Assembly: GCA_003255065.1 (NCBI GenBank)
Contig: QAOA01003578.1
Location: 850,186 to 914,185, forward strand
DNA length: 64,000 nt
Direction: 5' to 3'
From: Cercis canadensis
Taxonomy: Eukaryota; Streptophyta; Magnoliopsida; Fabales; Fabaceae
The first letter of the stretch is position 1; each line of letters begins with the position of its first letter. Below the pieces are notes generated by a model, which ran no database searches, had not been told where the DNA came from, and saw nothing but the letters and a program-made list of their open reading frames with translations. Positions 54,204 through 64,000 of this stretch are shown piece by piece. The position numbers were made by a program, and so were the translations under genes.

Positions 54204-56945
54204 TTACTGACTAGCTCCACATGTGTCTTCAGACAAGGAAGGTGACTCAGAGTCCAACGTGTCATGACACGGTGATACCTCGACGCCACGTATCTCCTCA
54301 ATCATCTTGACCACGTGGTTCATTCTAGGCCGTTGATCAGGTGCAGCCGCAGTGCAGGCCATAGCAATCTGAAGCAGCCCCACCATCTCTTCCTCAATAT
54401 CCTTGTACCTCATCAGCTCCAGATCAAACACCTCCGCCGTCCATTCCTCTCTCACCACAGATTGGACCCACCTAGGCAGATCCACGACCCCACCATAGCC
54501 ACTTCCGGGCCCACTAACAGCACTGTCCACCGAGGAGGGGCACTTCCCTGTGAGCAACTCCAGGAGAAGAACACCGAACGAGTACACGTCAGATTTCTGG
54601 GTGTGTTTCCGACCGTCCAATGCCTCCGGAGCACGGTAGCCGTTGGATCTCGGAGCTGCTGCTGACGTTGGGCTTGCGAAGATGGAGAGCCCAAAATCTG
54701 ACACGTGTGCGTTCCCAGCTTTGTCTAAGAGGATGTTGGTGGATTTTATGTTACCGTGGGTGAGTTTAAGACCCTTGCACGAGTTGTGAATGAAGGCCAG
54801 ACCTCGGGCCGCTGCAGATGCTATCTTGAGTCGGGTGGTCCAGTCCAGTGGGGTTCTTCCGGGTCCCCGGTTACCTGTCGGAGATACCAAATAACCCATA
54901 AGTAACTATTTAAATTACGAATTTGACACTCATTTTGTTTATTGTTTTGTTTGGATCGAAATTGTTCAAATGGTCACTTGGTCAGGTACTCAAGGGCCTA
55001 CTTGCACTTTTTGGTCACATTCACGGATAAAGCTGAAAAGCAAAAGCCAATTGTTTCTGGAAAAGAACAAAAAGAAAGCGAAGGAGGAAAATAAAAGACA
55101 CTGCTTGTATTTTTTTTTTTTAAATTGACTGCACAATTCCCAGATTGTTATGATTGTTCAACCTCTGAACAAACTAACAGCTTCTGTGTCTCCAATTGCT
55201 AGGAAAGTATAAAAAATAAGTTAAAAAATGGAGAAGGACCACCTTGTCCACGACCACATGGTCCATCTTTAAAGAAGCTCTAAATGGACCCACAAAACCT
55301 GCTACCTTGATCCAGATACCCTACTACATTGGTATCTTCCCTCACTAGACCATTATCACTGGATTATTACAGGACTGAATCTGTTGGGTATTCTGTATTC
55401 ATGGTCTGTTTGGCTGCTAGGAAAATGCAGGAAAGAAAATAAAAATCAAATCTTTTTCCTTCAATTGACTTTCCTCACTAACGCCAACTAAAGAAATAAA
55501 ATTTATCCAGTACCCAATTTTTCTCAGAAGCGATATAGAAAGAATTTGATCATGATTGTAAAGTAAAGGAAATGTATTTACTTACCATGAAGGAGCCAGA
55601 ACAAGCTAGCATTGGGCATGTAATCATAGACCAGCAACTTCTCCTCTCTTGCAAAATAGTAAGCTCTCAAGCTAACAATATTTGGATGCCTTAACCTTCC
55701 CAGAACTTCCATGTGCTGCTCAAACTCTCTCTTCCCTCCAATGTGAGCATCCTTGAGCCTTTTCACTGCGACGACGTTTCCATCATCAAGCACTGCTTTG
55801 TATGCCGTTCCAAACCCACCTTTCCCCAGCATTTCTGCAGAGGCACGAAGCAAGTCCTCAAGCTCAAACCTTTTTACCCCTTCGAAGAACACCATTCTCC
55901 CCCTCTCCAAACCGGGTTGCGCCGGGTATGGACTCGAAGAATACACAATCTTCTCGCTCTCGAGAAGCTTGGATCCTTTTCCCTCCAATCTTGCAGAGTA
56001 GTTTCGCCAGAAATAGCAGTAGAGAAGCAGAGAGACCAAGGCCAGGACCAGAATGTCACCAACTATAATGGCGATCAGAGCAAATGGGCTTATTTTTGCT
56101 GACCCATGTTCGTGTTTACTATTTGATTTGGTACTGGGTATTGCTTCATTTGCCGGCATTGAGCCTGGGGACGATGACACTGTTGTTGGTGGGTTGCTGC
56201 GAGGCATTAATGGCGATGCAATGGCTCCCTCAGATCCGGGTTTGCTTGGGTCCGCCACAACATCCTTACAGTGCTGCATTGGGGGTCCACAGAGAGATGG
56301 GTTTTGTCCGAAAGCGGATTCGGGGAAAGCCGATAACGATTTGGGTATTTCGCCGGAGAGGCGGTTGCCGGAGACATTGAAGTCCTGGAGATTAGGGAGG
56401 TTCAGACCCGGAATGTGACCCGAGAACCCGTTCTCGTCGAGACGGAGAGTGAGGAGGTGGGTCAAATGGTTGATTGAGGCTGGAATTTCACCGGACAAGT
56501 TGTTGTGAGACAGATCAAAACGGTACAACCGGGAAAGGGTAGTGACACTCGCCGGGAACTCGCCGGAGAACTCATTGTAAGATAGAAACAGAAGCTTCAG
56601 AGCTGTGAAATTGGCTAGGCTCGGAATGAGACCCGAAAGGCGGTTCCTTTTCAAGCTCAGAACTCGGAGCTGAGTGAGAGCGGTTAAGGGTTCGAAAGAG
56701 CCACGGAGGTCGAGGTTCTCGAGGACGAGTCGTGAGACTCGGTTCTGGAAGCACGAGACGCCGGACCAGGTACATGGGTTAGTGCTGGAGTTCCAAGTCG
56801 CGAGCTTTTTGTATGTATCTGAAGCGGATTTGAAAGCCAAAAGAGCTTGTAAATCTGGGTTTTCAGAGCCGTGAACGAGAAGAAGTAAATGGAAAACGAA
56901 TGAGAAGAAGCTCACATGAAGAAGAAAATGAGAGGGTGCCACCAT
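54204..56945 (-). CDS. LRR receptor-like kinase, subfamily III (At1g68400-like), atypical kinase
   Basis: Two exons (56945-55586, 54874-54204) encode 676 aa; the junction falls inside the kinase at LLHG/NRGPG with matching phase. Order: signal peptide (1-26), LRR N-cap (about 28-66, WSGVSC), five or six LRRs (about 70-205), Cys pair near 219-226, Pro/Ser-rich linker, membrane helix (about 286-312), kinase (about 368-645). The glycine loop GKGGFG (374-379), VAVK lysine (395) and DFG (513-515) are intact. The HRD motif is HGN (493-495), so the catalytic Asp is Asn, as in many LRR-III members that signal with weak or no phosphotransfer. The sequence closely resembles Arabidopsis At1g68400, and position next to GT14 and ARG1 agrees. 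Ligand and pathway are unknown. Confidence 0.93.
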
Positions 56946-58596
56946 TGTTGTTGCTCTGCAGAAGCAGAGACAGAGGAAGAGGACGAAGGGGTAAGTGGCG
57001 GAGTGAGTGAGGTGGTGTTTGAGTAGGGAAATAGAGAGTACGCAGTAGCTGTAAAGTGAAGCGTGTTAATTGCGTAATTAATAAGGAAATGAAAGGACTT
57101 AACGATAATAAAGGCAGAATAATCTTAAACTACTGGTGGGTAATAATTTGGAATCTGGATGGGGTAAATGTGAGCTTAACTGAAAGAAAGCATGTAACGT
57201 TGCTTCAATAACTACCGTGAGGTGATTGACGTGAAAAGACGATAATATCCCATCAATTTTACAGCTACGTAAGACTGAAAAGACGACAGTACCCATTACA
57301 TTGCATTGGCTCTGATTTTGACAAACGATTGGGTAGTAAATGTGGATGGTCGATATTCATTAAAGATTAAGTGGATGAAATGGAGGGTCAAGACTGAGGG
57401 AACAGAAATTAACTTTGTGGAGCGTGAACATAATGAAGGGGTAATTAACACGTGGAAGAAGGGGGAGCAAGTAAAAGCTTCGATTTTAATGAAGAGATGG
57501 ACGTTAAGACGCTCTGCAATCATCCTCATTCATTTGGTGTCATAATCAGGATTATGTTCCGTACCTGGATTACTTTTCAGACATGCGTGGCCAACACACA
57601 TTTTAATCCACTTGTTACCTTCCACATAATTATTTAACTCAATGTCTTACTGTTAATGTCTTGTTTTTACCTTTAACCTTTTTTTAATCAAAAATTCTAA
57701 AATCATACTCATCTTTTCATTTTTGGGCTTTAAAACCATACTCAACTGAATTACAGCCCTTACATTAAACAATGTTTATTTTACACCACTTTTTTAAATG
57801 CAGCATTTGGAAAAGGCATTATGGGGAGCAATAGTGCTGTAATTACTAAAGTGACATTACTTACAAAGGATTGCTCTCAATTTCTCAAAGTTGACAGGTC
57901 ATGTCTTCTTCATTAGCAAAAAAGATTTTTGTTCAGGCTTTTGCCTTTTTAGCTTTCACAGTTTGGGTATGAAACCATTCCTTTCTTACTGCTTCTGGTT
58001 TCACTTCTTGGTTCTCCAATTCCTGGCTTTGTAATTCTTGTGCAGCAAACCCTCCCCCACCCAAAGCAAAGAAAAAGAAAAAGAAAGAAAGAAACAAGCA
58101 AGAAGTAGCAATTTTGTCCTGTCTTCATTATTCTCTCCATTTTAATAAGATTATAAGAAAGTCCAAACTTGAGGAATTGCCGGGGACAATGACATAAAAA
58201 AGCTTGGACATTTCTTTTTGCTATCTTTGAGAATTCAAAGAATAAAAAGAAATCAAAAGAGGCATATCTAAAGAAAATGACAATGGGAAACTTTAGTAAT
58301 TTTGTACATTTTAGAGAACACCCGATTCAAAGGCATGAACAAGTAAGTTTGGGATTAAATATTAAGAGTGAGACGATGACTTTAAATTTGTATCCTCGGG
58401 TGGAGTAGCAATTGTTAGAAATTAAAAGTAGATTCCTTCATAGACATTTTCCAATGCTCAAGTATTATAATATAAAATTGGTAGAATAAGAAGATTTTGA
58501 CCCAAGTACTTTACTAATGAATCAGTGCTTAAATGAATAGTAAAACTCAAATATGGCGGGCAAGCCAACCCTGTTATACTCCAAAGTTTATGGAAT
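56946..58596. other. Intergenic region: LRR kinase promoter side
   Basis: Holds the upstream region of the LRR kinase gene. Short overlapping frames near 57.1-57.6 kb have no domains. No TATA box was assigned with confidence. Confidence 0.5.
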
Positions 58597-59315
58597 TAAA
58601 GTTATTGAAAGCAAGAGTAAGGAGGAGATTAAAGAATAAAGTCATACCCACCTCTGCTTTAACCCATTTTATTAAATCACACTCTTTTAAATTCGCCTTT
58701 TCCTTTTATTGGGCTACTAGATCAGTTTATAATTGGGCTGGGCATTCAAAATGACAATAAGCATTCCTTTCTTCCAAACTAACTTGACACACACTGAACA
58801 TAAGGAACCAGGTCTATGTTGATAACAAAGCTCACCAATAAACATCATTAAAACCAATGGAACAGTAAACTATCACATTAATGAGTTGAGGAAGGGGATG
58901 GTGATCTTGGGGGAGATGGCAAGAATGGCTGGGGTGGTATTTGCAAGTTCTCAACTCTTCCTTTCATCATCTCCACCACTTTCTCCATTGTTGGACGATC
59001 TGTCGGGTCAGTTTGTATGCACCACAAGCTTACTATTACCATATTTCTTGTCCTATCTTGGTCATTGTCATTTGTAATATTTTGAAGTGCAAATTCTTCA
59101 TTTAATTCTAGACGCTTGTAAATCCAACGTGGAAAATATATTTCACTAGTATGATCAACTTCAACATTAATGTTTTTTCTTCCACCAACCATTTCTAAAA
59201 CCATCATTTCATAACTATAGACATTTGACTTGTGAGAGACCTTTCCAAAAATTTTACTAAATACTTCAGGAGCAATATATCCTATAGTTCCTCTTGCGCC
59301 CAACATGGATACAAT
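58597..59315 (-). pseudogene. Duplicated 3' end of LRK10L kinase (unit 1 of a tandem pair)
   Basis: This block and 59355-60073 are collinear with a constant 758-base offset. It encodes only the C-terminal half of a kinase: [19 protein letters not shown] through WCIQTDPTDRPTM to a Pro/Ser-rich end with stop at 58878, plus a shared 3' flank. It lacks the ATP lobe, catalytic loop and DFG. SHKSN and YSYEM replace the usual [11 protein letters not shown]. The open frame upstream of 59315 is unrelated junction sequence. It cannot make a working kinase on its own. Confidence 0.85.
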
Positions 59316-59354
59316 CCCTACATCATTCCCATGCCCCTTCTTCTTTTTAATAAC

Positions 59355-60073
59355 TAAAGTTATTGAAATCAAGAGTAAGGAGGAGATTAAAGAATAAAGT
59401 CATACCCACCTCTGCTTTAACACATTTTATTAAATCACACTCTTTTAAATTCGCCTTTTCCTTTTATTGGGCTACTAGATCAGTTTATAATTGGGCTGGG
59501 TATTCAAAATGACAATAAGCATTCCTTTCTTCCAAACTAACTTGACACACACTGAACATAAGGAACCAGGTATATGTTGATAACAAAGCTCACCAATAAA
59601 CATTATTAAAACCAATGGAACAGTAAATTATCACATTAATAAGTTGAGGAAGTGGGTGGTGATCTTGGAGGAGATGACAAGAAAGACTTTGGTGGTATTT
59701 GCAAGGTCTCAACTCTCCCTTCTAACATCTCCACCACTCTCCCCATTGTTGGACGGTCTGCAGGGTCAGTTTGTATGCATCACAAGCTCACTATTACCAT
59801 CTTTCTTGTCATGTCTTTGTCATTGTCATTTGTAATATTTTGAAGTGCAAATTCTTCATTTAATTCTAGACGCTTGTAAATCCAATGTGGAAAATATATT
59901 TCACTAGTATGATCAACTTTAACATTAATATTTTTTCTTCCACCAACCATTTCTAAAACCATCATTCCATAACTGTAGACATCTGACTTGTGAGAGATAC
60001 TTCCAAATTTTTTACTAAATACTTTAGGAGCAATATATCCTATAGTTCCTCTTGCGCCCAACATGGATACAAT
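59355..60073. repeat. Unit 2 of the 719-bp tandem duplication
   Basis: Direct copy of 58597-59315, separated by 39 unrelated bases. Unit 2 is joined to the rest of the kinase exon, so it is the original location and unit 1 the extra copy. Confidence 0.85.
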
Positions 60074-61417
60074 ACTCTCCTTTCTAGGGCATATTTTGGC
60101 AAGTCCAAAGTCTGCAATCTTAGGGCAAAAGGTCTCATCCAAAAGAATGTTATGAGGCTTTATGTCAAGATGCAATATTTGAGTATTACATCCTTTGTGC
60201 AAATACTCTAAACCTCAAGCAACACCAATTGCAATTTGGTACAATATTTCAGAATCCAATTGGCGATTAGCTGTTGAAGTATTACTTTCATATGTGAACT
60301 TTTCCAAAGATCCCTTAGGCATAAACTCGTAGATTAGAGCCCTCTTGGATCCTTAGAAACAAAATCCTAGAAGAGTGACAATGTTAACATGAGAAGTCCT
60401 ACTGATACTTGCCACCTCATTGATGAATTCTTCTCCATTACCTTTTGATTCACTTAAAATCTTCACAGCAACTAGACATCCATCATCTAACTTCCCTTTG
60501 AAAACTCCTCCATAGCCTCCTTGGCCTAATTTTTCTTTGAAGGAATTGGTTATTTTCTTTAAGTCTGAGTAGCTATATCTTCTTACAGCAAGTGGTCCAT
60601 GGCTCTCGAGAAAGGCCTCAAAATCTTGATGAGCTTTAGATTTGTTCTTCCAGAATCCAACGAGTTTAAAGCGGTAGCAGTAGATTACAAAGAATAAAAC
60701 TCCAACTCCGACAGCTGCAGAAACAGCAATTAAAATATACGTGTGTCTCTCCAAATCTCATTAGAATGGTGGATAGAGCTCAAGTAGATGGTAACTGTGT
60801 AGCACTTAAACTAAGACTATTGTACCAAAAAAAAGACAACGACTAATTCATACATAGAAAGTGAGCTTGATTTGAAACTAAAAAAATATGAGTATATGAC
60901 GCCTGATATGCATCTGAAACTGTTATTCACATGGCAAATAAAAGCAACACAAAAATTTGAAACTTTCTTTATGTGCTATCCATGCAAACTCGTAATTTTG
61001 TTCGAGTTCTGATTCTATCTATTTGATGTCATTAACGAATACTTCGAAGCTGGATAACAATATGAAAAATCATATATTCTGTAAGCAGAAAAGGGAAGGT
61101 GATAAAGATGGATAATAAAGAAAATAGTTACACTGTTTCTATACATGATAATCAGAGTTTTACAAGGTAAATAAAGAATAATTATCAAGAAGAGTTATAT
61201 GAGAAGTACAGTACTTGCCTAGTATCACCTTCCAAATCCATGGCTTCGCTGCAGCAGAAGTTAAAACGCATTAATGTACTTGAAGAACCAAATCAGTCCA
61301 AATTATCTAAATATGATTATTTGACCAAATCCAATCATCAAGTCAAAAATCTCAGACAATGAATGAATCAATACTTCAAATATCAAATTAATTACAGATT
61401 TTTTTCATGTGTATACC

Positions 61418-61640
61418 TTTGCCGCAATAAAATTTTCCATTGTCAAGATAGGTGTGGGCTGTTTCAAAACACTAGAGACATTTCTTGGATAAAGTTAATT
61501 TTATGTAGAGTTTTGAAGTCAAGAATGTAAATGGGTCAGGGTCTGGAAGATACGTTTGATCAATTGGAAACTGAATCTTTGAACATACGGAGCCATCTTA
61601 AATTTCACAATTCAGCAACTAAAGCCAATGGAGCTCAAGA
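61418..61640 (-). pseudogene. Second LRK10L exon-1 remnant with internal deletion
   Basis: The sequence repeats both ends of exon 1 at 62757-63469 but lacks about 500 bases between them. The start region (ATGGCTCCG) is fused directly to the KIQ...HPFTFLTSK...FYCGK end. The exon border here reads GGCAAAG/GT, an intact codon where the larger copy has TAA. It lies between exon 1 and the small exon of the larger copy, so one mRNA could contain either first exon. Confidence 0.75.
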
Positions 61641-62756
61641 AAAACATACTTCTCTAGTTATTGTGTGGCTTAACTTGTCTTAATCTTTTTGGCTAACTTT
61701 TCCTTTGTGTGTGTTTGTTGTATCTCTGTGTAATTATGGCAGCATATAGGCATTCCGATAAATATTTTTGACAGCATCCTATTCCTTAGACATGATAATT
61801 AGCAACAATAGAACTTGGCAAAATTAATTTAATAAAATGTATCACCTTTTGCTACTAATTTAATCACCGACTTTCCTGTGCTCTCTGAAAAATTAATATT
61901 CCATTAGTAAATTGCGGATTAATTCATATACAAACAACATCAGTGGCAGATCCAAAAAGTTTAACTAGTGGAGGCAAAAAATAGACTATAAATATTTTTA
62001 TAAAAAATATATTATAAATATGCATAAACAATAAAACAAATAATATGAAATACACAATATATAATGTGGTTTGGTTTCAATTTGAAACTTATATCCACTG
62101 ATGAGAAAAATGAGAAGCAATTCATTAGGTAAAAAATGGAAGATTACAACCAAATCCCTAATTATACCCAATGTCTCTCATACAAAATATATAATTTCAT
62201 AGCCAAAAAACACAAAATATTTCAACTTTTACAAATTACAATTACTCAAGGGATATGGTGCCAAAACACAAGTGACTTTTGAATTCTATCTAGAAAAAAT
62301 TAGTGCGGTACAATTGGCTAAAGGAGTGGTGCCATGGTGGCATTTGACCCATGTGGGCACAGCTTCCAAATTTTCAAGGGAGCAAAAAAAAAAATAAAAA
62401 GTTTACCACATAAAAAAAATTTATCTTGACTTATGTACTTGGATCTGCCTCTGGACAACATGATGAACTTTGAACACTTGCAGAGGCAGAGAGCTGCAGA
62501 TTAAAAGTTGGTGACTTATTATTGCAAGGGCTGAAATCAGTTGCAAATGATGTATTGGCCTGATGTCACTAGCATTGATGTTTATAAACAAATTATTTAT
62601 AGAGGAATCATAATTTGAAAAATGTAAACAATTAACACGTTTTGTTGCTCCAAGAAAAGCATGAGTTAGTTAAAAGCATTGTTGATTTGCAGCAAGTTGA
62701 GAGTGATTAGAATCAATATATGAAATGGAAAATGATATAGTTAGCGATTGTTCATA
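61641..62756. other. Intronic/intergenic DNA within the LRK10L cluster
   Basis: AT-rich sequence between the two exon-1 copies. I see no domain or repeat beyond simple AT runs. Confidence 0.5.
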
Positions 62757-63469
62757 CCTTAGCCACAATAAAAGTTTCCTTGGTCAAGACAGATGTCTGC
62801 TGTTTCATAACACTTGAGACATTTCTGGGATAAGTTTACTTGTTTGTGGAGTTTTGAAGTCAAGAATGTAAATGGGTCACGGTCATTAACAGTTGGAGGA
62901 TCATGAGGATTAAATGGAAGCTGAATCTTTGAACACGAAGGGAAAGAGTCGTTCAAGTTATCATCTTCTGGATGACGGTAATGGATATTATAACCAGGAC
63001 AGCTTTAATTGAAGAAGTTATGAGGGAAGTTGACATTGAGGGTGTGGTTACATTTATAGAAGGTGATATTTGTTATCTGAAAAGGCATAAGAGTAGAGCG
63101 CGGAAGAGGAGGGATACTATAGTCGAAGTCGAAGGCAGTGCAATTTCTTGACAACAAGAGATTTTGGAGGTCGTTGTCTTCGACCAGAATCAAATTTGGT
63201 TCCTCCTCCCTAAGGAAATGATACCATCTTCCGTTTCCCAATTGGACTTGTGCATATTTAGATGCATTATCACAACCCCATATGGGCAAACCACATTCTG
63301 AGCTGTTTGTGATGCTGAACGGAAAATGGATATCCCCAAATTTTCCGCAATGATAATACAGTGGGCACTTTCCACAGTATTTCATGCCTGATTTAGCCAA
63401 GACAAGAAGCGGAAAATAACAGACAACAAGGAACCGGAGCACACAGTTCGGAGCCATCCTAAATTTCAC

Positions 63470-64000
63470 AATGCAGCCGCTAAAGCCAATGGAGCTCTAG
63501 TTATTGATCAATCCACCAAAAGAAGTCAGGCCAATTTGCAGAAAGACTTGAGTCCTTCAAAGTGAACATAAGAGCGAAATTGCTCAATATGCTGATTTTC
63601 CTTTGCATCTTGTTTAATACGCTAGTTTACTTGGAAAACTGACTTAGGAAGACTTGGGAAATTGGCAGAAAAGAAGCTTAAAGTGAACATAAGAGCGAAA
63701 CTCACTTGTTGAACCCCAAGCTGTGGGGACTCTGTTCATGTGGTGGCCATGGACCTGTTCCTACCCATCTTTACTAATTGGCGCTCTTGTATGACTTGAC
63801 TCCCTCGCTCTCTAAAATCTTACATTATAAACTACCACTCATACTCCAAATTTGCTTTCTTGTAGGATGAACCGTCTATCAATGAAACGGTAGCAAAACA
63901 ATAATAATAATGAGACATTTTTGCATGGTACTGAAGATTAAACAAGTGCTTTGAATTTGAATGTTCTATTGTGGGAGTAATAGAAATGAACTGTCGTGCC
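63470..64000. other. Upstream flank of the LRK10L pseudogene
   Basis: Begins with a leader (aaatttcacaatgcagccgc) also kept by the deleted copy near 61.6 kb. The block aaagtgaacataagagcgaaa occurs twice (63559-63579 and 63680-63700). No other gene is visible before the window ends. Confidence 0.5.

Larger units (their letters stand above)
59636..63469 (-). pseudogene. LRK10-like (LEAF RUST 10) receptor kinase, disabled
   Basis: Three exons can be traced. Exon 1 (63469-62757) has a signal peptide and the Cys-rich GUB_WAK/extracellular domain (YHCGKFGDIHFPF, CSKIQLPFNP). A 30-base exon (61248-61219) encodes KPWIWKVIL and would use a GC donor. Exon 3 (60756-59636) holds a membrane helix (AVGVGVLFFVIYCYRF), kinase glycine loop GQGGYGG, VAVK, catalytic [11 protein letters not shown] and DFGLAKICP. 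In-frame stops break it: TAA at 63005-63007, TAA at 62759-62761 at the exon-1 border (AAA in the sister copy), TAA at 60353-60355 (after LLGFCF), TGA at 60215-60217 (VA*GLEYLH, where Arg is usual) and TGA at 59780-59782 (VSL*CIQ; Trp in unit 1). Family role: cell-surface sensors in defence. With five nonsense changes I regard it as dead, unless some are assembly errors. Confidence 0.85.

Noticed and set aside
1..64000. CRISPR arrays, bacterial operons, viral genes or biosynthetic clusters
   Set aside because: Searched by eye on both strands; spliced plant genes throughout, with no spaced repeats, no viral proteins and no grouped pathway genes.

Overview
The window is nuclear DNA of a flowering plant, almost certainly a dicot. 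Genes are sparse, with GT-AG introns, AT-rich introns and intergenic DNA, microsatellites and small transposons. All recognisable proteins are plant families. The species cannot be named from the sequence.

Layout. (1) 1-4266: AT-rich, no supportable gene. (2) 4267-5049 (-): single-exon C2H2 zinc-finger repressor of the GIS/ZFP type, probably GIS3. (3) 5050-14772: gene-free, with a 123-bp tandem duplication near 14.1 kb. (4) 14773-20942 (-): ARG1-type DnaJ protein, 11 exons, 412 aa; intron 6 carries an LTR-flanked insertion containing part of an NBS-LRR resistance gene. (5) 24165-31676 (-): BRUTUS iron-sensing E3 ligase, 14 exons, 1224 aa. (6) 31677-38067: intergenic, with two G-boxes in the BTS promoter and three MITE-like elements. 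(7) 38068-45521 (+): metallo-beta-lactamase-fold hydrolase, 12 exons, 520 aa. (8) 45522-50984: intergenic, with a palindromic MITE and a hAT-type element that has an 8-bp target duplication. (9) 50985-53145 (+): GT14/BC10-like glycosyltransferase, 2 exons, 401 aa. (10) 54204-56945 (-): LRR-III receptor-like kinase resembling At1g68400, 2 exons, 676 aa. (11) 58597-63469 (-): decayed cluster of LRK10-like receptor kinase copies with in-frame stops, a deleted exon-1 copy and a tandemly duplicated kinase 3' end.

The genes do not form a pathway. GIS3, ARG1, a GT14 protein and the LRR kinase follow the order I recall for Arabidopsis At1g68360-At1g68400, so this looks like a conserved syntenic block. 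BTS and the hydrolase sit inside it here, although their Arabidopsis counterparts are elsewhere (At3g18290, At4g33540). I rebuilt exon junctions by hand from splice consensus, reading frame and family similarity; in all six intact genes the phases close exactly. I found no convincing new system. The most unusual items are the LTR/LRR insertion in ARG1 (with a hidden assembly gap), the symmetrical G-box palindrome upstream of BTS, the start-overlapping uORF of ARG1, and the LRK10L cluster.
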